64,000 bases of DNA from positions 372,001-436,000 of the forward strand of contig CP078104.1 of the NCBI GenBank assembly GCA_019203745.1, in the 5' to 3' direction. The DNA comes from Chryseobacterium sp. E1 (lineage in GTDB: Bacteria; Bacteroidota; Bacteroidia; Flavobacteriales; Weeksellaceae). Shown piece by piece: positions 30,214 to 41,795 of the stretch; position 1 is the first letter of the stretch, and the number at the start of each line of letters is the position of its first letter. The position numbers and the translations under genes are program-made. Under the pieces are notes generated by a model that saw nothing but the letters and a program-made list of their open reading frames with translations, had not been told where the DNA came from and did not search any database.

Positions 30214-31071
30214 ATGAAAAACTCTATTTTCCTGCAGAAAGAACATTCTGCAGTATTCAGGTTATGCCTTATCGGAAGCATCTCCATCAGCTCAATGATG
30301 TTTTCCCAAGCCGGTAGAATAGGCATCAATACTCCCAACCCTAAAGCCACTCTGGACATTACAGCCAAAACAGACGGTGCAGCCGCAGCAGAAGGTCTGA
30401 TGATCCCACGCCTTACAGGTGACCAGATCCAGACTATGACCGCAAACATGCAGCCCGGCACGGAATCTCTTATGATTTATGCCACTGCAGTTCCTGCTTC
30501 TCCAACCGCAAAAGTTGCAAGGATCACCCAACCCGGTTATTATTTCTGGAACGGCAGCAACTGGGAAGGTATGGTAAGCCCGAATATCTACACAGCAGAC
30601 GGAAGCATTACTACTCCACTGGCTGAAAGAAATGTGGACCTGAATGGTAAAAACCTTGTCTTTTCCGGAAGTGGAAGTGTTGGGATCGGGACTACACCTT
30701 CAGCTTCTGCAAAGCTTGATGTGGCAGGAACTGTGAAAGCAAGTGCTATAGATTATAATTCTGATGAAAGACTAAAACAAAACATCACCTCCATCTATTC
30801 TTCCGGTGAACTATTAGGCAAGCTGAGACCTGTCTCCTATTTCTGGAATGAAAAAGGAAAAACAAAAGGCGGAAATCCCCAGCTTCAGTACGGTCTGATA
30901 GCCCAGGAAGTTGAAAAAGTATTACCTAATATCGTCAGCACAGACAATGAAGGATATAAATCCGTTAATTATAATGAACTGATTCCTTTATTATTACAGA
31001 CCGTTCAGGAACAGGATAAAAAAATCACCGAATTACAGAAAAAGATACAGCTGCTGAAAAAAACGAAATAA
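30214..31071 (+). CDS. Surface protein with C-terminal S74 (intramolecular chaperone) domain
   Basis: An intact 285-residue protein. The N-terminal hydrophobic stretch LCLIGSISISSMMFSQA serves as a signal sequence. GRIGINTPNPKATLDI and SVGIGTTPSASAKLDVAG are repeats typical of phage-tail-like and flavobacterial surface proteins. The C-terminus NSDERLKQNITSIYSSGELL and YGLIAQEVEKVLP is the S74 endosialidase-chaperone domain, which trimerises and can self-cleave, then a coiled coil (EQDKKITELQKKIQLLKK). It lies just upstream of the giant surface protein gene, possibly as a companion. Confidence 0.88.
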   Translation: MKNSIFLQKEHSAVFRLCLIGSISISSMMFSQAGRIGINTPNPKATLDITAKTDGAAAAEGLMIPRLTGDQIQTMTANMQPGTESLMIYATAVPASPTAKVARITQPGYYFWNGSNWEGMVSPNIYTADGSITTPLAERNVDLNGKNLVFSGSGSVGIGTTPSASAKLDVAGTVKASAIDYNSDERLKQNITSIYSSGELLGKLRPVSYFWNEKGKTKGGNPQLQYGLIAQEVEKVLPNIVSTDNEGYKSVNYNELIPLLLQTVQEQDKKITELQKKIQLLKKTK

Positions 31072-31166
31072 CGGAACAGGAATTCAAATCCTATTCTGAT
31101 TCTATTGAGTGTAGCTAAGGCTGAGATAACAATCTCAGTCCATACCAATTTTGTAATTCAAAGAAC

Positions 31167-34100
31167 ATGAAACTTAAATTATATATCCTACTGCTCTTTC
31201 TGATCGGTAAGAGTTTTTTTGCCCAGAACAATTATTACTGGGTAGGCGGTGCCGGAAGCTGGACCGACCTCAACCACTGGCGTATTGGTTCGTCATCAGG
31301 ACAGACCGCCACCATTATTCCTTCACGCTATGATAATGTATACATCAATTCGGGAAGCGGATTTCCTGCAAGTGGTTCCGTCACCCTTACGATTCCTTCT
31401 TCCGCAACCTGCAAAGACTTTATTATTGATGATTCATTTACAGGAAAAGTGAATTTCCCGGCAGGAAGTATCTTCAACATCTATGGAAATCTGAAGTGGA
31501 AATCCAATGCAGGAGCTCTTTACAATATGACCATGAACCTGTACGCTGACAGTTCAAATTCAACCCCTAATCTGATTGATATTCCGGATAATCTGATTGA
31601 TCCTAATTATATCTATATCAACTACACATCTTCTATTAATCTTAAAGGAAACGGAACCTTCAAACTGGTCAGGAACTTTGCCAGCAACGGTTATTTTCAG
31701 TTTAATGTCAGCGAAAGTGCTTTTCTTGATACTGATAATAAAAACATTACTTCCCAGCAGTTTGTATACAGTTCTACCACTGCTTCTAAGCTCGGGACCT
31801 CAACGCTGGCCGGTAATCTTGCCACTTTTAATGCTGCGGCCAATCTTACCCAAGCCACTCTTTCTTATTCAAACCTGACCGTTCAGACCACACAGGATAT
31901 AAAAAGATTGCATTGCCTACAATTGCCGGATATGTCCAGATAACAGGGGTAGCTCACTGAAAGTTGATGAAATCCTGGGAACCGGAACCACAGGCGGCAG
32001 TATCGGCGGAAATGAATTTATTATCAACAAGATCAACATGTATGCTTATTCTGTTACTGCCAATGTATTCAAAGCCAATGATATGGCTGTAGGTGACGGA
32101 ACGGTTGATCTTTCAGGAATACGGTATGAAATTAATAACCTTACATTGGGTAAAGGAAATCATATCTTTAGGGCTCAACAGTTTGATATTAATCATCTTA
32201 CCCTTAATGGCGGGCAATATAATTTCCGACAGAATGCCAATCCGGCTCCCAATTATTTCCAGATCAATCAAAGCCTTACCGCCAATACTGCCTGTAATGG
32301 GGCTATTCCAAAATTCGGGGAACTGATATGACCTACCCTGTTAACCTTATTATTCCATCCAGCATCAACGGAAACGGGATCGCATCTTTTGCAGGATACA
32401 ATATTGCCAATGTAAAACTTACAGGCGGGGCTTCCGTAACTGCCGGGATAAACGGAGGAAACAACACCGGCAATATTAGCTATCCCGGAATCTCTCCGAA
32501 AACGTATTATTGGATAGGTGGCGGAGGAAACTGGAATGATCCTGTGCACTGGTCATTCACTTCGGGAGGCCCTTCTTCCAGCTGCGTTCCTACGATGTAT
32601 GATGATGTGATTTTTAACACCGATTCCGGCTTTAGCACAGGAAATAATACTGTAAACGGCACTGCAGGGGTTTCTGTACGGAATATGACCTGGAACAACG
32701 CTCCTTCCAATCCTGTTTTCAATGCCACAGCTTTTGTATACGGGAATCTTTACCTTCAGAAAGATATGACAACGGGTGCCAATACAACATTCAATATACA
32801 GAAGTATACCGTTAATGATCCTGTCACAAACCGATATATGAATTTTGAAGGACAAAAGGTTTATCAATTGTCGATATCCGGAAATGATAATTTTTACCTA
32901 TTACCATCAGGCAGTTCTGCTCCTTATGATGTGGAGGTTGCCGCCACACTTAATTTCGACAATAATGCACTCACAGGTACGATGTATGCAGATGGAAGGA
33001 AAATAAAAGCGGGTGAATTCTGGCTGGGAGGAAACATCGTCAGTATTGATAATGCTTTATTGCGTGCCACAACCCTTAATATCAGTACCAAACAGCCTAT
33101 TAACGCATCGAATTCTACGGTATATGCCACCAATTATAACGGGCGGTACAATAACCTTGGAAATATCAACCACTTTTTTGGCAAGGTCTATAAAGAAGGT
33201 ACGGCAATAGGAGATATACAGTTTATAAATACCGGAACATTCCAGGTCAATGCCGGCGATATCAGATTTTACTATACCAATAAAGCCGGTAATGTAGCCA
33301 TCAATACTGGTTCTAATATTACCATGTTTGATTCTTTTACAAAATTGATTGTAACGGACAGTTTTGCTTATAACCGTGGAGATTGTGATCTTGTTCTTAA
33401 TTTTACAGGCCAGGGGGAAATAACCTTATACTCGGAAACAATATTAACGGAACCGGTTTTGTTGAACTCAACCGTATGAATATTAAGGGCATCAATGCCG
33501 GATATGTGACTCCTGTTGCAGGCTCTAAACCCGTAAATGCAAATAATTCTATTGACAGCGGAAATAATTCAGGGATCAATTTTACCGTTCCTACAGCTAA
33601 AAACTTTTACTGGAAAGGTGGTAACGGCAGCTGGAACGATATCAGCCATTGGTCTCTGGATCCGTCAAGTGCAAGATTGGCATCCAACTGCGGGCTCCCT
33701 ACGATCAATGATAATGTATTTTTGATCAGTATTCAGGATTTCCGGCTGGGAATATTACAGGGATCACGCTGAATAACGATGTTTCTGTAAATGACATTAC
33801 ATTCAGCGGTCTTCCGGCCAATACAAAGTCTCATTTTACAGGCTATAACAACTATTATAAAATACTGGTCAACGGAAATGCTGTTCTGCACCCCGGATAT
33901 TATGATGCCGGATATTTTAGCGGATTTAATTTCATAAATACCAATAAACCTGCGGGTACTCTCAAAAATATAACTCCCAACGGAGCAACTTCTGTGTTTA
34001 CTTTTGCAGGAAATGCCACATGGAAAATCAACAGAGGTACGACTCAGTACGACCTTGTCAATTCTGTTATTAACCAGAACAATATTGCAGGAAATATATT

Positions 34101-36815
34101 GGATATAAGCGGCACAGTCATAAGCCTAAACTCCATGACACTGAACGGAACCCAGCTGGTGATGGACAATGCTGATCTTACCGTCAATACCGGAATTACT
34201 GTCAATACTTCATTACCGGTAACCAATACCGCCAACAGTGTCCTAAAACTGGCTAAAGCGTATACCAGTATGGGAAATGATATCATCTTCAACAATCTGA
34301 ATCATTATTTCGAAAAAATAGAGTTTACCAATACGGCAGGCTCAGGTGATCAGGCTATTGCCTTCAGCTTTCCGGGAGGAATGATCAATCATTTTACGAT
34401 CCGCTCTGCATCTGCTCCAAGACTGGATAAAATTAATCCTTCGGTGATCTTCAAATTCCCGATGAATGTGAATAATCTTACAGTAGAAAAGAATAATCAT
34501 ATTGCCTTGGATGCCAATTTCCAGGTCAATCACTCACTCATTATGCTTGGAGATTGTATAGACAGACTGACTATTGCTTCTTCAAGTAATCAGACCAAAA
34601 CGCTTGTACTTCCGAATTACGGCACCAACCCTTCCAACTACACCATAGACAGGGTTCAGTTTAAAGCGATTTCTTCCTCCGGAGGGCAAACCTATACGGC
34701 ATCCAAAGGGACTGATCTTGGAGGGAATACAGGAATCAGTTTCCCGGATATGACAACCTCGGCCCCTAGAAATCTTTACTGGATTGGCGGACAGGGAGAA
34801 TGGAGAGATCCTTCACACTGGTCATTAAATTCAGGCGGACCTGGTATTACCAACTGTGATATTCCAACATCTGCTGATAATGTATTCTTTGATCAGAATT
34901 CAGGATTTACTCCTGCTCTGAATAAGATATTCATTAAAGGAATCAGCCTTTCAAAAGCCAATAATGTTACTTTTACCAATGCTACAGGCCAACCTGTTAT
35001 GGATTTTGGTACCGATGGCGGTAATCCTTACTATCTGACGGTTTATGGAAACCTTACCTTACAGAGTGACCTTAAGATCATTGTTCCGTTAAGCAGTTAC
35101 GGCCTTACCCGTAATATCATTATGGCTCAGGGAGCTTCAACAGGAAGAACACGGTATATTGACACCAAAGGAGCCTATACTTATCTGAACATCAACGCTC
35201 AGGATTATTTTGAATTGAAAAGCACTTATCAGGGAGATATGAACTTTACGAATACTGCAGGTTTCAAAACCAACAGCTACCCTATTACTCTGCTGAATTT
35301 CAGCTGGAATCAGACCATCAATAATAATCCTGTGGTGGATTTCGGACAATCTGTGATTACAGGAACAAGAGCAAACAGTGCAGGCACAGCTAATTACTAT
35401 ATGGCTTCACTTCCTTCCTTTTTATGGCTTCTACAGTCCTTATTTTTATATCAATTCCGGAAATAACCCAATAATACTGAATACAGCTGATGCAAAAGCC
35501 AATGTAGGATATTTTACAACCATTACACCAGACTCCTTCAACTTTGGGGATCTTACGATATGGAAAGACGGAAGTGTAAATACCGGATCCAAAGTCTGGA
35601 ATTTTAATAAACTGACCTTCATGGGAAGTACTACCGGAAGCTCGGTAAGTACCCTTGTTTCTGCCGGAAAATATAAAACACTGTATTTCAATCCCGGGTC
35701 TTATCAGATTGATAATAATCAGACGGTAACTGAAAATCTCTTTATGACAGGAACACCTTGCAACAGGATTTCCGTAGTAAGATCCATCGCAGGCCAGAAT
35801 ACCATCAGTCTTGATCCGGCAGCTCTCTATACCATGTTCTATGCCTCTATTAAAGATATGAACTTTTCCCGTCCTGTAAATGCTTTCGGAAACAGCCAGG
35901 ATCTGGGAAATACCCATAATCTTACCATCGTTCCTACGAATGTACAGGCAGCGGGCTTCGGAGGAAATAAAACCCTCTGTGCTTCAGAATTTCCCAAAAC
36001 GTATGATGCCTCCACATTATTCGGGACAGATACCAATGCAGCATATACCTGGACCAAAACTAATAGTCCTAACCAGGAGCCATCAGCACAGACCGTATGG
36101 TTACCTTCACACAGCCGGGAACCTACAGGGTAAATGTTACCTACAGTCAGGATGGATGCAACATTACAGAAGATTTTACGATTTCATCTGTTGCATTGGC
36201 TGCTGATAATACAGCATCTTCCGTAACGAGTGCCGTGAAGCAGCCTGCAGGTGACGTACAGGTAAAGTTTAAAGGATCTCTTGCACAAGCTATATTTTCA
36301 CCTATACCATTAATAATGGTCCGGATCAGGAGGTTACTTCAGCATCCAATGGTGAAGCCATTATCCTGCATTCTAAAAACCAGACCGGAACATTTGTTTA
36401 CCGTCTCAAAGGGATCAGATTTGCAAGTGGAGATGCCTGCCCTGTGGTTATTAACGATAAAGAGATCATAGTGAATATCAATCCTGAATGCCCTACTCCC
36501 GGAGTAATGATGCTGATGGATCATGTTCTCAGAGGATGTACGGCATCTTTGGGAGCAAGGCGTCTTTCAGAATTGAATCCTGCAACGGTATTGAACCCTC
36601 CGGCTGATGCAGGAGTTACAAGACCAATCTCAGGAACAGGAATTGTAATAAAAGAAGGAAATGAAGTCTATATGATCCGTAATAGAGATGCTTTGCCTGA
36701 AACGCTGACTCTTCCGGCCAACAAAACACATATTCAGGGAGCAGTCATTTATCACAATGACCATTTCTATGAAGGAGTGGAAAACGGAAAGTGGATCAGA
36801 GTGGATAATGACTAA
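31167..36815 (+). CDS. Giant secreted repeat protein with four YYW-GG-G-W modules (frame-broken)
   Basis: The gene spans ~1,883 codons. It begins MKLKLYILLLFLIGKSFFAQ, a signal peptide. Four modules each open with a similar motif: NNYYWVGGAGSWTDLNHW (~31228), TYYWIGGGGNWNDPVHWS (~32500), NFYWKGGNGSWNDISHWS (~33600) and NLYWIGGQGEWRDPSHWS (~34770), followed by P-x-x-x-DNV-x-F/I and long beta-rich stretches. A PKD-like part (GTYRVNVTYSQDGC, near 36120) and a C-terminal domain ending GKWIRVDND follow. This type of protein is known in flavobacteria as a large cell-surface or secreted adhesin-like product. At least six frame breaks occur, each consistent with a lost base. No T9SS sorting domain is visible at the end. 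Confidence 0.8.
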
Positions 36816-36853
36816 ACAAGATTTGCATTTCATTAAAACTACCTGATCATTAT

Positions 36854-36884
36854 GAACCGCATTGGACTTGTTTCAATGCGGTTC
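36854..36884. terminator. Bidirectional terminator
   Basis: A perfect 11-bp stem GAACCGCATTG / CAATGCGGTTC (36854-36864 and 36874-36884), followed by TATATTTT. It serves the giant gene and the convergent hypothetical gene whose stop overlaps it. Confidence 0.8.
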
Positions 36885-37481
36885 TATATTTTCTGCCGGT
36901 CAAAAAATGCTCTGATCATCGCTGAACTTTCGCTGGCAGGTCTCAAACAAACAATCTCTCCGGATTCACCGGTTGTTATATGACCTTTAAAGGCATCCGG
37001 CATTCTTTCATATTGCTCATTCACCTGCTTCAGCAAATCTTTAAAACACTCATAACCATATTTTTCTACCATAAACGGTAAAGCATTTTTACCTCTCAGT
37101 AATTCATACTCCTGATAATTGTAAGGTGTTGTTTCTTCACGTTTTGCTAAAATAGGTTTAAGCTTACTGATCAGCTTTTCAATTTCTTTTCATCAGAAAA
37201 CTGAGTCAGCCCTCTCAAGGCATAGATTTTCGTATCAAGGTATCTTTCTTTTTGTAAGCCTGTTCGAAAAACTGCTGAAGTTCAGGATTGGGGAAATCAT
37301 AAAGCAATTTCAATATCTTATTGCGATAATGAATTTGCTTCGTGGATTTATAAATCCGGGTCAGGGTTTCAAAATTTTCAGGATTGATATGCTTCGAAGA
37401 AAGATTCAGTAATGCATTGCTGAAACCGGTATGACTTTCCTTAACATTTTCATCTGACAGAATTTCCGGAAATATATTCAT
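36884..37481 (-). CDS. Hypothetical protein, helical (frame-broken)
   Basis: The start at 37481 gives MNIFPEILSDENVKESHTGF; the remaining pieces read NFETLTRIYKSTKQIHYRNKIL, PELQQFFEQAYKKKD, then in other frames a stretch near 37190-37090 and MVEKYGYECFKDLLKQVNEQY, ending IRAFFDRQKI. It is mostly alpha-helical, perhaps HEAT-like, soluble, with no signal peptide. Frame breaks lie near 37230 and 37190. I do not recognise the family. Confidence 0.6.
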
Positions 37482-37572
37482 AGTATTAATAATATAGATA
37501 TTGGGTATTCTTTTACTGCAAATTGAGAAAAATTATTGAAAAATGCTCTGCAACAATATACAATTTTAAGTT

Positions 37573-37624
37573 TTGGCTGAAGCCAATGGAATATTTAAAT
37601 TAATTTGGCGGGCTAAAGCCCGCC
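37573..37624. repeat. Pair of GGCTRAAGCC intergenic hairpins (REP-like)
   Basis: TTGGCTGAAGCCAA (37573-37586) and GGCGGGC-TAAA-GCCCGCC (37607-37624) are two adjacent palindromes with the same core GGCTRAAGCC. A third, larger member lies at 59839-59868. They look like a scattered intergenic palindromic repeat family. Confidence 0.6.
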
Positions 37625-37747
37625 CCTATTCATAATAGCCACGAATGCACGAATTTTCTTCTATTCGCCTACCCATGACAGAAAACGATTCATGAAACAG
37701 CCGGTTACCTTTAAAAGTTTGAGTAACTTTACCGCCCATTCCTCACT

Positions 37748-38279
37748 ATGCAAATATCAGATATAGAATCCTTCTTCAATACTTCCGATCATTTATTTCA
37801 GGAAATACAATATCCTGCAAAAACCATACTCCTTAATGAAGGTCAGATCTCAACCAAAATGTTTATGGTTAAAAACGGAGCATTACGGGAATACTTTTAC
37901 AGGGACGGGCGTGAGCTTACCCTGGAATTTATAACGGAAAATCAGGCTGTTGCTTCTTTTGACAGCTTTTTAAACGGAACTGCCAGTGAATTTTTAATTG
38001 AGACCCTGGAGCCTTCAGTTATCTATGAAATTCCGGTCTCCATCTTCCGGGAATGGATGCAAAAACCTGAATTTCAGCAGCAATTCAATATTCTTTTCTA
38101 TAAACGTTTCAGCGAAATCACTGCAAGACTTATGTCGTTCATTAAAGATTCTCCTCAGGAAAGATACGCCAATCTTCTAAAAAAGACCGGAACTTCTTCT
38201 CAGATTTCCTCAGCATTATATTGCTTCTTATCTGGGAATTACCAGTGTTTCCCTAAGCAGAATCCGGAACCGCAGGTGA
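37748..38279 (+). CDS. Crp/Fnr family transcriptional regulator (one frame break)
   Basis: The ATG at 37748 opens MQISDIESFFNTSDHLFQE, then the cyclic-nucleotide-binding fold (TILLNEGQISTKMFMVKNG, LREYFYRDGRELTLEFITE, SFDSFLNGTASEFLIETLE). After a lost base near 38185 the HTH reads HYIASYLGITSVSLSRIRNRR, ending at a TGA at 38277-38279. It lacks Fe-S cysteines and the canonical cAMP-binding RE motif; flavobacterial regulators of this group usually have unknown ligands. It precedes a SnoaL-like gene, a frequent pairing. Confidence 0.88.
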
Positions 38280-38340
38280 TTTATTTTATTTTCCTGATAT
38301 TTCTTTACAATTGTTATCGTTCAGTCATAATCTGCAGAGG

Positions 38341-38348
38341 TAATTTTG
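38341..38348 (+). promoter_or_regulatory. Candidate -7 element (TAATTTTG)
   Basis: TAATTTTG fits TAnnTTTG and ends 20 bp before the ATG of the SnoaL-like gene; the -33 position has no clear TTTG. Confidence 0.35.
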
Positions 38349-38368
38349 CTTTGTATTAAACAAAAATT

Positions 38369-38752
38369 ATGAAACATATTATCGAACAGGTTTTCAGCCG
38401 AATTTTAGAAAACCCTGTATTGGACGAAACATTGATTGAAAAGTATTTTTCAAGACAATATGTGCAACTGGTAGATCATACCCGACTCAACTATGATGAA
38501 TTTGTCCTGCACATCAAAAAGCTTAAAGACAAAGTATCCGAACAGAAAATAGAGATCATCAGCTATGCTGAAAACGAAAATAGTATTTTCACCAAACACA
38601 TCGCAAAATCTGTATTAAAGGACGGCAGTATTGTTATTCATAAGGTATTGGCAGAGTTTATTGTTGTAGATGGAAAAATAATACAATGTGATGAACTGAC
38701 TTTATTGTTGGAAGGAACTCATGATGCCAGGAATTTAGGATCTGAGATGTAA
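38369..38752 (+). CDS. SnoaL-like (NTF2 superfamily) protein
   Basis: An intact 127-residue protein beginning MKHIIEQVFSRILENPVLDETL, with YFSRQYVQLVDHTRLNYDEFVLHIKKL, then IEIISYAENENSIFTKHIAKSV and VIHKVLAEFIVVDGKIIQCDELT. The helix-helix-sheet order and the late 'E-F-x-V-x-D-G-K-I' block match SnoaL-type NTF2-like proteins. No metal or catalytic site is certain. It lies 90 bp after the Crp/Fnr gene with its own probable promoter, and may be the regulated partner. Confidence 0.8.
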   Translation: MKHIIEQVFSRILENPVLDETLIEKYFSRQYVQLVDHTRLNYDEFVLHIKKLKDKVSEQKIEIISYAENENSIFTKHIAKSVLKDGSIVIHKVLAEFIVVDGKIIQCDELTLLLEGTHDARNLGSEM

Positions 38753-38884
38753 AAATCTTCAAAATCAATATTATTTTTAATACTGAATGACAGTAGTATC
38801 CGCAATAGTACACTGATGAATATTTGTGGATATTTGTTTTTATATATCTTTTAAACCAGTAAGATAAAATGTAAGGATAATTAA

Positions 38885-38932
38885 CTTTAAGAATTGCTCT
38901 TTCTTTATTACCTTATCTTCTTTCTTAATGGT
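38885..38932. repeat. Diverged single copy of the 265-bp repeat's end
   Basis: The blocks CTTTAAGAATT, TTACCTTATCTT and TTCTTAATGGTT occur here in the same order as inside the tandem repeat array at 42646-43510. The copy is degenerate and lies just downstream of the uvrA-like gene. Confidence 0.5.
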
Positions 38933-38935
38933 TGA

Positions 38936-41182
38936 TTATTTCAGATGTTTTCGCAAAAAACGGGCGGTATAGGAGGCTTTATCCTTCAACAGTTCTTCCG
39001 GAGTTCCTTCAAACATAATCTCACCTCCAAATTTTCCTGCTCCCGGTCCTATATCAATAATCCAGTCTGCCTGGGCAATAATGTCCAGATTATGTTCTAT
39101 AACGATCAGGGTATTATGCTGATCTGTAAGTTCGTTGAAAAAAGATAAAAGCTTTCGGGTATCACTGGGATGCAGGCCTGTGCTCGGTTCATCCAGAATG
39201 ATTGTCTGATGGCTGTGTCTGAGCTCTCTGGTTAATTTAAGCCGTTGTCTTTCTCCGCCGGAAAAGCTATCTAAACGCTGTCCCAAAGTAAGGTAATCCA
39301 ACCCTAATCTGATCAGTACCTCAAAATGCCTGACGACCGATTGATCCGTAAAAAAGAGACGGCTTCCGAAACGGTCATATTCATTACCTCTACGATCGTT
39401 TTTGATTATATCTGTACTTTAAAACCTTGGTGTCAAATCCGGAACCGCCACATTCTTCACAAGGCTGCTCAATATCATCCATAAAAGCAAGATCTATTTT
39501 TTCGACACCCAATCCTTTACAATTTTTTGCAGGCCCCTTCACTGTTTCTGCTGAACAGTTTCTCAGAAACATGGTTAGAATGGGCAAAAAGCTGACGTAC
39601 AGTATCGGATATATTTAAATAGGTGAGCAGATTGGAACGGGCACTGGCTGCAAACATAGACTGGTCTATCACAGTAACATCAGGATAAAACATAGGTAAA
39701 ACCCTATTGATCAAAGAGCTCTTCCCTGAACCGGCCACACCGGTTACTACTGTCATCACCCCGGTTGGAATACTTACATTTATATTTTTTAAATTATGAA
39801 GATCTGCATTCCTGATTTCCAAATAACCTGAGTGTGGCCTTGGTTGCTTATTGATGACGGGCTTCTGTGCAAAATAAGACCCTGTTTTTCCTTCGGAGCC
39901 CATCAGCTCATCAAATGTTCCTTCAAATATTACTTCGCCACCGTTTTTTCCGGAACCGGGCCCTATATCAATCACCCAGTCTGCCGTTTTGATAATATCA
40001 GGGTCATGTTCCACAATCAGTACAGAATTTCCTTTGTCCCTGATCTGTTCAATGATGCTGATGATATTCTGTAAATCTTTCGGGTGAAGGCCAATGCTTG
40101 GCTCATCAAAAATATAGAGCAGATCTACCAGGCTGTTTCCCAGATTCCGGACCATTTTTATCCGTTGGGACTCACCTCCGGAAAGTGTATTGGTACTTCT
40201 GTCCAATGTAAGGTACTGCAATCCGATATTGATGATGTTCTGTAATTTTCCGGAAAGTTCTTTAATGATTACTTCATAGGTTTTCGATTCTAAAGAATTG
40301 ATAAATCCGGACAATTCATCAATAGAAAGTGCTGTACAGTCTGCTATACTTTTTCCTTTAATTGTACAGGATAATATTTTTTCATTAAGACGTTTTCCGT
40401 GACAGGATGGGCAGGTTTTCGTAACGATAACATTTTTGAGGGCATCTTTCCTTGTTATATTTTCCTTTGAATCCTTTTTAAGGAATGCTTTTTCTATTCT
40501 TGGAATAATACCTTCATATTTTACAGTCTTCCCCAATCTTTATGAGGATGTTTCGGTTTATGTTCTTCCGCATACAAAAGTATTTCCCATTCTTTATCTG
40601 TAAAATCTTTAAGCTTTTTATCATTGTCGAAATAGCCGGATAAAGTATATCTTGTTAAACGCCATCCTCCAGGTTGAAAAGTCGGAAATTGTACTGCTCC
40701 TCCGTTTAAAGATTTATTCTTATCAATCAGTGTTGTAATGTTCACAGTCTGAATAAATCCCAATCCTTCACATTCCGGGCACATCCCCTGCGGATTGTTG
40801 AAAGAAAAAACATTGGAATATCCTACAAAGGGTTTTCCCATTCTTGAAAACAAAAGTCTCAGAGAGGCGTAAACATCTGCTGCCGTTCCTACTGTAGACC
40901 TGGCATTGCCCCCAGTCTTTTCTGATTGATGATAATAGGAACATTGAGGTTTTCAATTTTATCTACATCCGGTATACCATAATGCTGCAGTCTGTTTCTT
41001 ACAAAACTGTTCTGAGTTTCATTGATCTGTCTCTGAGCTTCTGCGCCAATGGTTTCAAATACCAGAGATGATTTTCCCGAACCCGATACTCCCGTAAAAA
41101 CAACCATCTTATTTTTTGGAATATTTATGGAAATATTTTTAAGATTATTCTGCCTTGCATTCGTAATTTTTATATTTTCCAT
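38936..41182 (-). CDS. UvrA-like ABC ATPase, UvrA2/DrrC type (frame-broken)
   Basis: The start at 41182 gives MENIKITNARQNNLKNISI with Walker A GVSGSGKSSL. Zinc-binding Cys pairs follow (CPECEGLGF, CPSCHGKRL), then the first signature LSGGESQRIKMV and Walker B FDEPSIGLHP, the second Walker A VAGSGKSSL, CEECGGSGF, second signature FSGGERQRLKL and ILDEPSTGLHP. The total (~749 codons) is shorter than UvrA (~940), as in UvrA2/DrrC proteins linked to tolerance of DNA-binding drugs. At least four frame changes occur (near 40900, 40530, 39560, 39400, 39300). It is divergent from a MarR regulator with a palindrome between them. Confidence 0.88.
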
Positions 41183-41193
41183 GATACAATGAT

Positions 41194-41201
41194 TACCTTT
41201 G
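41194..41201 (+). promoter_or_regulatory. Candidate -7 element (TACCTTTG) of the marR-like gene
   Basis: TACCTTTG matches TAnnTTTG and lies 31 bp before the ATG at 41233; the palindromic operator follows at once. Confidence 0.4.
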
Positions 41202-41208
41202 TTAATAA

Positions 41209-41221
41209 TTAACTAAGTTAA
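41209..41221. promoter_or_regulatory. MarR-type operator palindrome TTAACT-A-AGTTAA
   Basis: A perfect 6+6 palindrome (41209-41221) sits in the 50-bp space between the divergent uvrA-like and marR-like genes, at the expected start site of the marR transcript. MarR proteins usually bind such sites and control both flanking genes. Confidence 0.6.
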
Positions 41222-41232
41222 GTATATTTCTC

Positions 41233-41656
41233 ATGAAACCCATTGAAAAAGAATTTTTTAACACATTTACTGATTTTCAGTGCCTCATTCTGGCTCATAT
41301 GAACAGAGGGAATATTAACGGTGTGACAGCTGCTCATTATAATATTATTGAGTTTATACTCCGGAAAAAAAGGCGCAACGGGAAAAGAAATATCAGCAGC
41401 TTTTAATATAAGCCAGGCCGCCATTTCAAAGCAGCTGAAATTTTTAATCAGTCACGATCTTATTATTCAGAAACAGGATGAAACGGATCGCCGGAAATTT
41501 AACCTTTCTGTTACGGAAAAGGGCCGGTTTATCATCGAAAATTCAGAAACATTCCGGAAAAATATCACCCGGCAAACCTCTGCCATACTAACTCCGAAAG
41601 AACTGGATCAATTTAATTATCTGTTGGGTAAGATTTTAGGGCATCTCAGGTTTTAA
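41233..41656 (+). CDS. MarR family transcriptional regulator (one frame break)
   Basis: The ATG at 41233 opens MKPIEKEFFNTFTDFQCLIL; after a lost base near 41360 the winged helix follows: LYSGKKGATGKEISAAFNIS, QAAISKQLKFLISHDLIIQK, QDETDRRKFNLSVTEKG (the D-x-R-D/R wing), ending KILGHLRF. About 141 residues, the normal size. It is likely to repress itself and the divergent UvrA-like ATPase, with release by a small aromatic or drug-like ligand. Confidence 0.88.
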
Positions 41657-41795
41657 CGGATGAAGCAGTGTGTAAATAATTCCTGCATATAACTTTTTCC
41701 AGACGCAAAGTTTATCTTTGGTCATGCTGAATTTTAAGGGGCTAAGAGTAAATCGATTTTCAATTGATTGGATGAAGCGACTGTGTAAATAATTC

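Noticed and set aside
30214..36815. Prophage tail region, because of the S74 domain
   Set aside because: No other phage gene is present; S74 domains are common on flavobacterial surface proteins, and the neighbour is a secreted repeat protein.
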